Source: LH-M37 sp032251315
Lineage (GTDB): Bacteria > Pseudomonadota > Gammaproteobacteria > SZUA-229
Direction of reading: 5' to 3'
DNA length: 17,515 bases
Assembly (NCBI GenBank): GCA_032251315.1
Contig: JAVVEE010000055.1
Coordinates: 1-17,515, forward strand
This document shows, in pieces, positions 6,881-14,857 of the stretch; position 1 is the first letter of the stretch, and each line of letters starts with the position of its first letter. Both the position numbers and the translations under genes were made by a program. The notes beneath the pieces are model-generated. The model was not told the DNA's origin, made no database searches, and saw only the letters and a list, made by a program, of their open reading frames with translations.

Positions 6881-6985
6881 CGCGGAGGTTGCAGAGAAAA
6901 TCATAAAGGAATCGTAAATCGAGAGAGACGGAACCATACGCATGTTTGATTCACCACCTCATCGCGACGGCGACGCGGAGGTGAA
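6881..6985. repeat. Possible degenerate copy of the MITE-like repeat
   Basis: 6881-6900 reads CGCGGAGGTTGCAGAGAAAA, matching CGCAGAGGCGCAGAGAAAA at 11467-11485 in 17 positions with one substitution and a two-for-one change. The far end (to 6985) closes with GGAGGTGAA, reminiscent of AGCGGTGAA at 11602-11610. The two sequences are in the same orientation and of similar size (about 105 and 148 bp). The inner part is not alike by eye, so homology is tentative. Confidence 0.35.
6955..6983 (-). promoter_or_regulatory. Hairpin just after accD
   Basis: CACCTC pairs with GAGGTG, and after a two-base bulge CGCG pairs with CGCG, around a 7-base loop. It begins 8 bases beyond the accD stop on the transcribed strand. 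There is no following U-run, so it is not a standard intrinsic terminator. It could protect the accD mRNA end or be part of the repeat described at 6881-6985. Confidence 0.4.
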
Positions 6986-6990
6986 CCGGG

Positions 6991-7863
6991 CTAACTGATA
7001 GACTGAACGGCGGGACGATTCGATAACATAAGACACAGACTGGCGATGCGGTCACGCAGGTCGCGGCGATCAACGATCATATCAATCGCGCCATGCTCCA
7101 GCAGAAACTCACTGCGTTGGAAGCCTTCCGGCAACTGTTCACGCACGGTCTGCTCAATCACGCGTGGGCCGGCAAAACCGATCAGGGCTTTGGGCTCGGC
7201 AATATTGACATCGCCCAGCATGGCGAAACTCGCCGAAACACCGCCCATGGTCGGGTCAGTGAGTACGGAAAAATAGGGCACTCTCTGCTTCGCCAGCCTG
7301 GCCAGCACCGCACTGGTTTTCGCCATCTGCATCAGCGAATTCAACGCTTCCTGCATACGCGCGCCGCCCGAGGCGGAAAAGCAGATGAAAGGGATGTTTT
7401 CCGCCAGCGCCACATTCGCCGCCCGGACAAATTTCTCACCGACGACAGAACCCATGGAACCGCCCATAAAACGAAAATCGAACGCCGCCACAACCACCTC
7501 AACGCCTTTCACTTTGCCTTTCATGACAATCAGGGCGTCTTTTTCACCGGTGTTTTTCTGCGCGATCAGGAGCCGGTCTTTATATTTTTTGGAATCCTTG
7601 AACTTGTACTTATCAATCGGCATGAGGTTATTGGCAATTTCTTCGCGTGGCGATTCATCCAGAAACAGGTCCAGCCGGCGGCGTCCGAAGATGCGCATGT
7701 GCTGATTACACTTGGGGCAGACATCCTGGTTACGCTCTAACTCGGCACGGTATAACACGGCGCTGCATGCGGTACATTTAGTCCACAGCCCTTCAGGCAC
7801 GGTACCTTTATTCCTCACTTCGGTACGAATTCGTGACGGCATTAATTTTTCAAACCAGCTCAT
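6991..7863 (-). CDS. accD: Acetyl-CoA carboxylase, carboxyltransferase beta subunit
   Basis: The beta subunit pairs with AccA to transfer CO2 from carboxybiotin to acetyl-CoA, the first step of fatty acid synthesis. It has 290 residues. The N-terminal zinc ribbon is complete with Cys30, Cys33, Cys49 and Cys52. The crotonase-like carboxyltransferase domain follows, with FICFSASGGARMQEAL (about 158-173), LTDPTMGGVSASFAMLGD and IGFAGPRVIEQT marking the acyl-CoA site. AGAGGA lies nine bases before the ATG. The gene follows trpA after 53 bp and is placed in the truA-trpF-trpB-trpA run. AccD in E. coli binds its own mRNA; whether the hairpin downstream has any such role is unknown. Confidence 0.97.
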   Translation of the reverse strand: MSWFEKLMPSRIRTEVRNKGTVPEGLWTKCTACSAVLYRAELERNQDVCPKCNQHMRIFGRRRLDLFLDESPREEIANNLMPIDKYKFKDSKKYKDRLLIAQKNTGEKDALIVMKGKVKGVEVVVAAFDFRFMGGSMGSVVGEKFVRAANVALAENIPFICFSASGGARMQEALNSLMQMAKTSAVLARLAKQRVPYFSVLTDPTMGGVSASFAMLGDVNIAEPKALIGFAGPRVIEQTVREQLPEGFQRSEFLLEHGAIDMIVDRRDLRDRIASLCLMLSNRPAVQSIS

Positions 7864-7916
7864 GTCTTGGGTCCTCTCATGGTCACCCGATTGCAGCCCT
7901 TGCAGGCAAATAATAT

Positions 7917-8732
7917 TTACGCATCCATCGCTTCGCGCATGGATTGTAACAAAGCGGTTACATCTCTCGCAATTGTAGCCGTTTGTTCGGATTTATTGTC
8001 TTTTTGCGCCGCCATTTTATTGACAATGGCGCTGCCGACAATCACCGCATCGGCAGTGTGCGAGACGCTGGCGGCGGTTTCGGCATTGCTGATGCCGAAA
8101 CCGACGCCGATGGGCAGCTCAATGTGCTTGCGGATCAGTGCCAGCCGCTCAGCTACGCCCGCCACATCCAGGGTGGCGGCACCGGTGACGCCCTTCAATG
8201 ATACATAGTAGACAAAGCCGCTGGCCACGGCGGCGATTTTTTCCATGCGCGCTTCGGTGGTGGTCGGGGCGATCAGGAAAATCGGATCGAGCTGATGGGC
8301 GCGCAGGGCAGCAACATATTCATCGGCCTCTTCCGGCGGCATATCGACGGTGATGACACCATCGATGCCGTTTTCGGCGGCCTGTCGGGCAAAGGCTTCG
8401 TAACCCATCACTTCGACGGGGTTGAGGTAGCCCATTAAGACGATGGGAGTCTGCGCATCGCTTTGGCGAAACTGCCGGGCCGTTTCAAAAACACTGTGCA
8501 GGCTGGTATGAAATGCCAGCGAGCGCTCGGCGGCCGCCTGTATCACCGGGCCATCGGCCATGGGATCGGAGAACGGCGCGCCCAGCTCGATGATGTCTGC
8601 GCCCGCCGCCACCATCGCATGCATCAGCGGCAGGGTCACTTCAGGGGCCGGATCGGCGGTCATCACGTAGGGAATCAGGGCTTTTCGGGAGTCTGCGCTC
8701 AGACGCTCAAAACAGGCTTGCAGACGACTCAT
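7917..8732 (-). CDS. trpA: Tryptophan synthase alpha subunit
   Basis: Cleaves indole-3-glycerol phosphate to indole and glyceraldehyde 3-phosphate, feeding indole to TrpB through the alpha-beta tunnel. It has 271 residues and a TIM-barrel layout. The catalytic acids are in the expected places: Glu49 in IIELGAPFSDP and Asp60 in DPMADGPVIQ. Later motifs include GVITVDMPPEE, FLIAPTTT and GVGFGISNAET (phosphate binding). Its ATG overlaps the trpB TGA in ATGA (4 bp), the usual arrangement for stoichiometric translation of the two subunits. Confidence 0.97.
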   Translation of the reverse strand: MSRLQACFERLSADSRKALIPYVMTADPAPEVTLPLMHAMVAAGADIIELGAPFSDPMADGPVIQAAAERSLAFHTSLHSVFETARQFRQSDAQTPIVLMGYLNPVEVMGYEAFARQAAENGIDGVITVDMPPEEADEYVAALRAHQLDPIFLIAPTTTEARMEKIAAVASGFVYYVSLKGVTGAATLDVAGVAERLALIRKHIELPIGVGFGISNAETAASVSHTADAVIVGSAIVNKMAAQKDNKSEQTATIARDVTALLQSMREAMDA

Positions 8733-9949
8733 AGTTCAATACCTTCCAGCCCGGCGACGGTGTTGATGTCCTTGTCGCCGCGTCCCGATAAATTAATGAT
8801 GATGGTTTGTTGCGGCGACATCCGCGCCGCCAGCTTGATGCCGTAAGCCACGGCGTGACTGGATTCCAGCGCAGGGATAATGCCTTCGATGCGGGTTAGC
8901 TGATGAAAGGCTTTCAGCGCCTCATCGTCGGTCACCGCATCGTAGTTGACGCGGCCAATGTCTTTCAGCCAGGCGTGCTCGGGGCCGACGCCGGGGTAAT
9001 CCAGACCGGCTGAGACCGAATGGGTCTCGGTGATCTGGCCGTCGGCATCTTCCATCAGGTAGGTGCGATTGCCGTGCAGCACGCCCGGTTTGCCGGCACA
9101 TAAGGGCGCGGCGTGATGGCCGGTTTCGATGCCCTCGCCCGCCGCTTCGACGCCATACATCTGCACCGACTCATCCGCCAGAAAGGCATGAAACAGGCCG
9201 ATGGCGTTTGAGCCGCCACCAATACAGGCGACCAGCGCATCGGGCAGTCGCCCGCTCTGTTGCTGTATCTGCTGGCGGGCTTCGCGACCGATAACCGCCT
9301 GAAAATCGCGCACCATGGCCGGGTAAGGGTGCGGCCCGGCCACCGTGCCGATGATATAAAAGGTGTCATCCACATTGGTAACCCAGTCGCGCATGGCTTC
9401 GTTGAGCGCATCTTTCAGGGTTTTTGAACCCGAGGTCACCGGCACAACCGTGGCACCCAGCAATTTCATGCGATAGACATTGGGGGCCTGACGGACGATG
9501 TCTTCGGCGCCCATGTAAACCACGCACTCCATGCCAAAACGGGCCGCCACCGTCGCCGTGGCTACGCCGTGCTGACCGGCACCGGTTTCAGCGATGACGC
9601 GCTTTTTGCCCATGGCTCTGGCCAGCAGGGCCTGGCCGATGGTGTTGTTGATTTTGTGCGCGCCGGTGTGATTGAGATCTTCGCGCTTGAGATAAATTTG
9701 CGCGCCGCCGGTCTCTCTGGACAGGCGTTCGGCATGATAGAGCGGGCTGGGACGACCGACATAGTGCGCCAGGTCGGCATCAAACTGCGCCTGAAAATCG
9801 GCGTCGTTCATCGCACTGTGATAAGCCTGTTTTAGCTCGTCGAGCGCCTGCATCAGCGTCTCCGAGGCAAAGCAGCCGCCATACACGCCGAAGTGCCCGC
9901 GCTCATCGGGCATGCTGGCATAATCAATACTGTCTTTTTTATCGCTCAT
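8729..9949 (-). CDS. trpB: Tryptophan synthase beta subunit
   Basis: PLP enzyme that condenses indole with serine to give tryptophan. It has 406 residues, TrpB1 type. The PLP lysine is Lys99 in HTGAHKINN, the catalytic Glu lies in AETGAGQHGVA, and the phosphate loop is GGGSNAIG. The C-terminal LSGRGDKD is the conserved end of the fold. AGGCGA precedes the ATG by a few bases. It follows trpF by 23 bp and overlaps trpA by 4 bp, giving a trpFBA unit without trpE, trpD or trpC in this window. Confidence 0.98.
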   Translation of the reverse strand: MSDKKDSIDYASMPDERGHFGVYGGCFASETLMQALDELKQAYHSAMNDADFQAQFDADLAHYVGRPSPLYHAERLSRETGGAQIYLKREDLNHTGAHKINNTIGQALLARAMGKKRVIAETGAGQHGVATATVAARFGMECVVYMGAEDIVRQAPNVYRMKLLGATVVPVTSGSKTLKDALNEAMRDWVTNVDDTFYIIGTVAGPHPYPAMVRDFQAVIGREARQQIQQQSGRLPDALVACIGGGSNAIGLFHAFLADESVQMYGVEAAGEGIETGHHAAPLCAGKPGVLHGNRTYLMEDADGQITETHSVSAGLDYPGVGPEHAWLKDIGRVNYDAVTDDEALKAFHQLTRIEGIIPALESSHAVAYGIKLAARMSPQQTIIINLSGRGDKDINTVAGLEGIEL

Positions 9950-9972
9950 TCTCGCCTGTGCCTGTTGATTTC

Positions 9973-10617
9973 TCAGTTGGTTTCATTGATTTCACGATTC
10001 GCCTGTCTCACCCTATTCATAAATGCCGTCACCAGTGCGGCATCCTTGATGCCCCTGCCGCTCTCCACGCCACTGCTGACATCAACGGCATAGGGACGCA
10101 CGATCCTGATCGCTTCGGCCACGTTGGTCGCATCAAGCCCACCCGCCAGTATCAGCGGATAGTCGACATCAACGGGAATCAGGCTCCATTCAAAACTCTC
10201 ACCGCCACCCCCGGCTGCCCCCGGCGCATGGCCGTCCAGCAACAGGCCGCGGGCATCGTGATAGGCCTCAACCCGCTTCGGCACTGTCGATTCACCTGCC
10301 ATGCCCAATGCCTTGATATAGGGGCGGCCAAACTGTCGGCAGTATTCGGCGCTCTCACTGCCGTGAAATTGCAGCAGATCCACCGGCACCTGCTCCAGCA
10401 CCTTGTGTACCGTCTCGGCATCGGCATCTTTGAACAGCGCCACGCTGGTGACAAATGCGGGCAGACGCCGACAGATATCGGCGGCCTGACCGGCGCTGAC
10501 AAAACGCGGACTTTTCGGATAGAAAACCAGACCGATGGCATCCACGCCTTCAGCCGCCGCGTGCAGCGCATCTTCTGTTCGGGTAATCCCGCATACTTTA
10601 ACACGCGTATAAGACAT
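9973..10617 (-). CDS. trpF: Phosphoribosylanthranilate isomerase
   Basis: Converts N-(5'-phosphoribosyl)anthranilate to CdRP in tryptophan synthesis. It is stand-alone, not fused to TrpC. With the start at 10617 it has 214 residues, the usual size, beginning MSYTRVKVCGITR with the catalytic Cys at residue 9. VDAIGLVFYPKSPRFV follows, and the general acid Asp is in AVDVSSGVESGRGIKD. A longer reading to an ATG at 10695 would add 26 residues lacking family character and overlap truA by 65 bp. The ATG at 10617 has an AGGA five to six bases upstream and lies 13 bp after the truA stop, so it is preferred. Confidence 0.95.
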   Translation of the reverse strand: MSYTRVKVCGITRTEDALHAAAEGVDAIGLVFYPKSPRFVSAGQAADICRRLPAFVTSVALFKDADAETVHKVLEQVPVDLLQFHGSESAEYCRQFGRPYIKALGMAGESTVPKRVEAYHDARGLLLDGHAPGAAGGGGESFEWSLIPVDVDYPLILAGGLDATNVAEAIRIVRPYAVDVSSGVESGRGIKDAALVTAFMNRVRQANREINETN

Positions 10618-10630
10618 AGTTATCCTGTAG

Positions 10631-11422
10631 TTAGGAAAATCGCGGCAAAAAGCCGGTTGATGGCAGGCCGTATTCCTGCGGGTATTGTACCGCAACCAGA
10701 TACAGCCCCGCCGCCGCCGCGGTGGGTCCGGCCTGAGTCCGGTCTTTCAGTTTCAGCAGCTCCCCCATCCATGTTACCGGCCGCTCACCCCTGCCAATCA
10801 TCAGCAATGAACCGACCAGATTACGCACCATGTGGTGCAGAAAAGCGTTGGCGCAGATATCCAGATAAATATACTGACCTTCGCGAAATACGTGAATCGA
10901 ATTCATGATTCGGCGTGCATGATTGGCCTGGCATCTGGATGATCGGAAGGCGGAAAAATCCTGCTCGCCCAACAGCGCCTGCGCCGCTTCGTGCATGAGC
11001 GCGACATCCAGGGTGTCGTAAATCCAGGTCACCTGTTTGCTGTGTATCGCGGTTCTGGCGAGGCGATTCAAAATCACATAGCGATAGCTGCGCCGGGTCG
11101 CGCTGAAGCGTGCGCTGAAACCTTCGTTTACTTCTTTCGCCCATATAATGCTGACATCTTCAGGCAGATGATTGTTCCCGCCCATCACCCAGGCCTTGAG
11201 CTCACGCTCGACGGTGGTATCAAAATGCGCCACCTGCGCCGTGGCATGCACCCCGGTATCGGTGCGCCCGGCGCAGATCAGACTCACCGGATGCACCGCA
11301 ATCTTGCTCAGCGCCTGCTGCACTTCATGCTGAACGGTGCGGGCATCGCGCGCCTGAATCTGCCAGCCATTAAAATGGCTGCCATTATATTCAATACCGA
11401 TAGCGATGCGTGATGTTGTCAT
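10631..11422 (-). CDS. truA: tRNA pseudouridine(38-40) synthase
   Basis: Forms pseudouridine at positions 38, 39 and 40 in the anticodon stem-loop of tRNAs. It has 263 residues. The catalytic Asp55 is in AGRTDTGVHA. The N-terminal strand IAIGIEYNGSHFNGWQ and the later FLHHMVRNLVGSLLMIGRG are family motifs. It is first in the probable truA-trpF-trpB-trpA-accD unit, downstream of the fimV terminator, so a promoter should lie within 11423-11640. I see no convincing -35/-10 pair there. The ribosome site before the ATG is weak (A-rich). Confidence 0.96.
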   Translation of the reverse strand: MTTSRIAIGIEYNGSHFNGWQIQARDARTVQHEVQQALSKIAVHPVSLICAGRTDTGVHATAQVAHFDTTVERELKAWVMGGNNHLPEDVSIIWAKEVNEGFSARFSATRRSYRYVILNRLARTAIHSKQVTWIYDTLDVALMHEAAQALLGEQDFSAFRSSRCQANHARRIMNSIHVFREGQYIYLDICANAFLHHMVRNLVGSLLMIGRGERPVTWMGELLKLKDRTQAGPTAAAAGLYLVAVQYPQEYGLPSTGFLPRFS

Positions 11423-11462
11423 TTTGATTTGTTCTGATTTTTATGCCGTAACTAATTCTTTT

Positions 11463-11610
11463 TTACCGCAGAGGCGCAGAGAAAAGCCATAGTAGATTTA
11501 TTCAAAAAAAAAACGATTGCTTACCTTAACGTTTATCTTGCGCACGATTGATGTTAAATGATGAATAAAAAACAAAGATTTTCTCCGCATCTCTACGCCT
11601 CAGCGGTGAA
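11463..11610. repeat. MITE-like element with imperfect terminal inverted repeats
   Basis: The left end reads ACCGCAGAGGCGCAGAGA (from 11465) and the right end, reverse-complemented, reads ACCGCTGAGGCGTAGAGA, identical at 16 of 18 positions. The interior is AT-rich, about 110 bases, with a run of ten A residues at 11504-11513, and has no ORF. Size, inverted ends and intergenic position suggest a small non-autonomous element. I recall similar ACCGCAGAGGCGCAGAGA repeats from other proteobacterial genomes, but cannot check copy number here. With flanking sequence it fills most of the 309-bp gap between truA and fimV. Confidence 0.6.
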
Positions 11611-11640
11611 TGCTTTTTTAAAAATTTAAAATATACCAAT

Positions 11641-11671
11641 AAAAACGGCACCTATTTAAGATGCCGTTTTT
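11641..11671 (-). terminator. Rho-independent terminator of fimV
   Basis: AAAAACGGCA (11641-11650) and TGCCGTTTTT (11662-11671) form a perfect 10-bp stem around an 11-base loop, with T-rich sequence on both sides. On the minus strand it is 61 bp beyond the fimV stop and ends in TTTTTATT. It is symmetric and could work in both directions. Confidence 0.88.
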
Positions 11672-11731
11672 ATTTTAAACGATAAGCCTCTTCTTTCGAA
11701 GTCTTAACTTTAACAGGGGACGAATCCCGGA

Positions 11732-14725
11732 CTAACTTGCCTGCGCCATTAATTCTTCTGCTTCCTTCTGCTGATCGGCATTGCCGCCTTCCACCACTTC
11801 CTCGAGGATATCCCGGGCGCCTTCATGGTCGCCCATATCCAGATAGGCCCTGGCCAGATCCAGCTTGGTGTTAATCTCATCCGCATCCAGTGGCTCTGAC
11901 AGATCCATGCCTCCCAGATCCTCATCAACCGAAAGATCATAGTCTGCGGCTTCCGCGGAAAGATCAAACTCGCCCTCTTCGGTCTCCACGTCAGTTTCTT
12001 CCGACATGTCCAGGCCAAATTCCGTGTCTAGCTCGTCATCTTTTTCCTCCCTCTTGCTGACCGGTGCGGCTTCGTCCGACATATCCATACTGAAGTCCAT
12101 GTCCAGCTCATCATCTTTTTCATCCGTCTGGTTGACCGGTGCGGCTTCAGCTTCAGCTTCAGCTTCAGCTTCAGTTTCGGCATCCATAGACATATCAAAA
12201 TCCAGATCCAGGCCGGCTTCATCGGTTTCAGCTGAATCTTCCAGATCAAGTTCCGAAGCTTCAATATCGAGTGAGAATTCCTCTTCTTCGTCATCATCAA
12301 AAGAGAGTTCCGATGCTGTGCTCTCTGTCTCAGCTTCCTCAGTGGCTGCTTCACTCATATCAAATTCAAGTTCACCCAGCGCTTCAGGCACTTCCAAATC
12401 TTCCTGAGCAGATGTTTCTACCGGAGCCTCTTCTAAAGCATCGGTTTCACTGAGATCAAATTCGAGTTCGTCGGGGGTCTCTTCCAGAGAGGGCAAATCG
12501 AAACTGGTCTCTTCGCTCGAATCATCCAGCGGCGCATCAAAGTCCATATTCAGCTCGGGTACACTTTCATCCGCGCCGCCGTCATCAATCTCACCCAGAT
12601 CAAAATCCATGGATTCAGGAGATTTGGGCATCAGATCATTAACGTCCATATCGACATCCAGATCAGCCTGCTGAAATACCTCGGCATCAGGACATAGCTC
12701 TTTGCCCATTGCCACCACTTTGGTCCAGGCTGGGCTCTCTTCATTGCCCAGGCGCTGCTTCATCTCTACGCCCAGTTTCTCTAAGGCTTCGGCATTCTTG
12801 CCCGCAAAATAGGTCTCTGCCAGCTTGACCCGGTATGAGTCCTTGTCCGGATACTCTGCAATCGCCGCTTCCAGCAGCTCTTCCGCCTGCTGATAAATCC
12901 CATAAGCCAGATAGACATCGGCCTCTGCCAGCACATCATCCGGCTCTTCAGCCTGTAACTCATTCGGGCTGGTTATGACGGTGTCGGTATCCGAAGGCTG
13001 AATCAGGGTCGCTTCGGCATCAAATTCTTCTTCCGATTCCGCCAGAGACGCTTTAACGTCTTCATCATTCACTATCTCATCGTCAATGGTGTCAGCAATA
13101 TCTTCCAGTGCATCTTCCTCGCTGGCTGCAAACGCCCCGCTATTGCCGGATTCTTCAACTTCATCGGAGGCGTTATTGCGGCGACGCTTAACCAGGTAGG
13201 CAAGAGCAGCGATAATCAGCAACAGCAGCAACAGACCACCCAGCAGCATTCTGTTGTCGAGCAGGGTCCCCATCAGGCTTGTGTCTTTCTTCTGGACATA
13301 ATCAGACTCAGCCGATGCAGCTTCGTCCATCATGAGCTCGCTATCCGGAACAACTTCCGCAACCGGCTCCGCCGCTTCGTCGGTAAATACCGCTTCGGTG
13401 TCAACAGCAACCTCTGCGACCTCATCTCCAGCATCAGCCTTCGATACATCCAGTGCTTCGCCCTCAGCGCCGGTTTCCGTTATCGCTTCTTCATCGGCGA
13501 CTTCCGCGGTTTGATCAATAGCGTTCGTCTCTTCGGATGACATACCCGCAGACTGAATTTCCGCCAGGGCATCATCTTCAATGGAGAGCAAGCTCTTCAT
13601 CTTATCCACTTGCCGGGCTAAGGAGCCGACCTGCTTCTGAAGATTCTCTTTTTCCACCCGTTCAGTCTCAACACGTTCACGCGCCAGTGCCAGCTGCTCA
13701 CGCAATTCACTGGTACTCAGCTCGGATGGGCTTTTGCTTTCATTCTCTGCAGAAGAACCGGCGCCGGCACTGACGATAGCGAGACGGGAATTATTACTCG
13801 CAGCCCTGTTAGCTGCGCTAGAGCCGGATTCCGGTTCACTGTAATTATCATTGAGGGCGGAAGCCGGTTCGTCGCTGACCGAGGACTGCTGATATTCACG
13901 CCACATGGCATTCTGCCGGCGCACTATCGCCTGGGCTTCCTCGTTGCTGACCGCTTTGATATCGTCGGCATCGGGGGTGCGCAGAATATAGCCGCGCTTA
14001 AGACCATTGACATTGTCATTTATGAACGCGCCGGGATTAGCCCGTAACAGCGCCAGCAGCATTCGCTGGGTGGAAACAGATGAATCGGGCCTCATGCTAT
14101 TAGCCAGACTCCAGGCGGTATCCCCCGCCTGCACACGCCGTTCTGCAGGTGCTGCATAACTTTCAGTCGGCGCCGGAGCGGGCGTATAATAAGTTTGGGC
14201 GGGCGGAGCCGATGCGGAAGGGATGGAAGTGCCGGCTACTGCTGACGACTGCGCAGCAACCGGAGCACGGCTGTCCGCTGCCTGCATGGCAGGACGGCCT
14301 GATGAAGGTGCCGCCTGGCTGCTACGACTGCCCATAAATACAGGCGGATCGAGCAGAAGGGTGTATTCACGAATCAAATGACCCTGAGGCCAGTCGACTT
14401 CCAGTAGAAAATTCAGAAAGGGTTCACGAATGGGTTTGGGCGAAGTCACATCAACAAAGACATCACCATTTTCAACTCGAGTCTTGAATTTCAACGTACT
14501 CAAGACCATAGGGCGATCCAGTCCCGCGCGCAAAAACTCTTCCCGCGAACCCAGACGGATTAGCAACGATTCAGCTTCTTCGGGCGCTGCTGAAAGCAGA
14601 TCTATACGAGCAGCAAGCTTTTGATTTAACGCCGAATTGACTTCAATTTCGCCCAGCCCCAGAGCGAATCCATGACTGGGAAGTAGTATCGCCCCGAACG
14701 CTAAGGCAAAGATCAATTTACGCAC
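11732..14725 (-). CDS. fimV: FimV, polar LysM membrane protein
   Basis: FimV organises the cell pole for type IV pili, twitching motility and, in Pseudomonas, cAMP signalling. It has 997 residues. A signal peptide (about 1-22) is followed by GLGEIEVNSALNQKL, the FimV N-terminal signature. Then come a Pro/Ala/Ser linker (135-195), a LysM domain (about 196-251), a predicted coiled coil (336-381), one membrane helix (493-512) with a KRRR stop-transfer, and a long highly acidic cytoplasmic region. That region includes a TPR-like segment (598-650) and a C-terminal FimV domain with a TPR (about 945-997, DADEINTKLDLARAYLDMGD). The start codon is GTG with AGGGGA six bases upstream. The acidic tail contains a 75-bp tandem duplication and an Ala-Glu repeat. 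Transcription ends at the hairpin at 11641-11671. Confidence 0.95.
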   Translation of the reverse strand: MRKLIFALAFGAILLPSHGFALGLGEIEVNSALNQKLAARIDLLSAAPEEAESLLIRLGSREEFLRAGLDRPMVLSTLKFKTRVENGDVFVDVTSPKPIREPFLNFLLEVDWPQGHLIREYTLLLDPPVFMGSRSSQAAPSSGRPAMQAADSRAPVAAQSSAVAGTSIPSASAPPAQTYYTPAPAPTESYAAPAERRVQAGDTAWSLANSMRPDSSVSTQRMLLALLRANPGAFINDNVNGLKRGYILRTPDADDIKAVSNEEAQAIVRRQNAMWREYQQSSVSDEPASALNDNYSEPESGSSAANRAASNNSRLAIVSAGAGSSAENESKSPSELSTSELREQLALARERVETERVEKENLQKQVGSLARQVDKMKSLLSIEDDALAEIQSAGMSSEETNAIDQTAEVADEEAITETGAEGEALDVSKADAGDEVAEVAVDTEAVFTDEAAEPVAEVVPDSELMMDEAASAESDYVQKKDTSLMGTLLDNRMLLGGLLLLLLIIAALAYLVKRRRNNASDEVEESGNSGAFAASEEDALEDIADTIDDEIVNDEDVKASLAESEEEFDAEATLIQPSDTDTVITSPNELQAEEPDDVLAEADVYLAYGIYQQAEELLEAAIAEYPDKDSYRVKLAETYFAGKNAEALEKLGVEMKQRLGNEESPAWTKVVAMGKELCPDAEVFQQADLDVDMDVNDLMPKSPESMDFDLGEIDDGGADESVPELNMDFDAPLDDSSEETSFDLPSLEETPDELEFDLSETDALEEAPVETSAQEDLEVPEALGELEFDMSEAATEEAETESTASELSFDDDEEEEFSLDIEASELDLEDSAETDEAGLDLDFDMSMDAETEAEAEAEAEAAPVNQTDEKDDELDMDFSMDMSDEAAPVSKREEKDDELDTEFGLDMSEETDVETEEGEFDLSAEAADYDLSVDEDLGGMDLSEPLDADEINTKLDLARAYLDMGDHEGARDILEEVVEGGNADQQKEAEELMAQAS
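12001..12150 (-). repeat. 75-bp tandem duplication inside fimV
   Basis: 12001-12075 and 12076-12150 align without gaps at 60 of 75 positions (80%). They encode two 25-residue units at about residues 859-908, of the pattern EAAPV....EKDDELD..F..DMS. The divergence shows an old, in-frame duplication. Confidence 0.85.
12144..12173 (-). repeat. Hexanucleotide repeat (GCTTCA)x5 in fimV
   Basis: Five perfect tandem GCTTCA copies on the plus strand encode an alternating Glu-Ala stretch around residues 851-861. Length changes by slippage would remain in frame, so this tunes linker length and does not switch the gene off. Confidence 0.9.
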
Positions 14726-14812
14726 TGCATTTCCCCTTTATTTGGTCTTTTCACACAGGAACTCACCGCATTTCGCTCCCGATCAACAGCCTTTATTGTT
14801 GTTATTTCAATC

Positions 14813-14833
14813 ATGTACCTTAAGAAGGTACAT
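14813..14833. promoter_or_regulatory. Perfect hairpin between asd and fimV
   Basis: ATGTACCTT and AAGGTACAT form a 9-bp perfect stem around a 3-base loop, 24 bp beyond the asd stop and 87 bp before the fimV start. No U-run follows on either strand, so it is not a standard intrinsic terminator. It may be an operator-like palindrome, an mRNA end or a processing site. Confidence 0.45.
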
Positions 14834-14857
14834 TAACTTTACTGGCTTAACTATAGG

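Noticed and set aside
7093..7740. 215-residue plus-strand ORF opposite accD
   Set aside because: Antisense to the conserved accD carboxyltransferase region; the His/Arg-rich, low-order translation is typical of a shadow frame.
10618..10695. Longer TrpF start at 10695
   Set aside because: The additional 26 residues lack family similarity and overlap truA; the ATG at 10617 has a proper ribosome site and gives the normal TrpF N-terminus.
9958..10908. 316-residue plus-strand ORF opposite trpF and truA
   Set aside because: It lies wholly antisense to trpF and part of truA, has no recognisable domain, and its long opening follows from the codon bias of the opposite strand.
12006..12407. Ser-rich 133-residue plus-strand ORF
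   Set aside because: The antisense of the Glu/Asp-rich FimV codons gives poly-Ser; it is a composition artefact.
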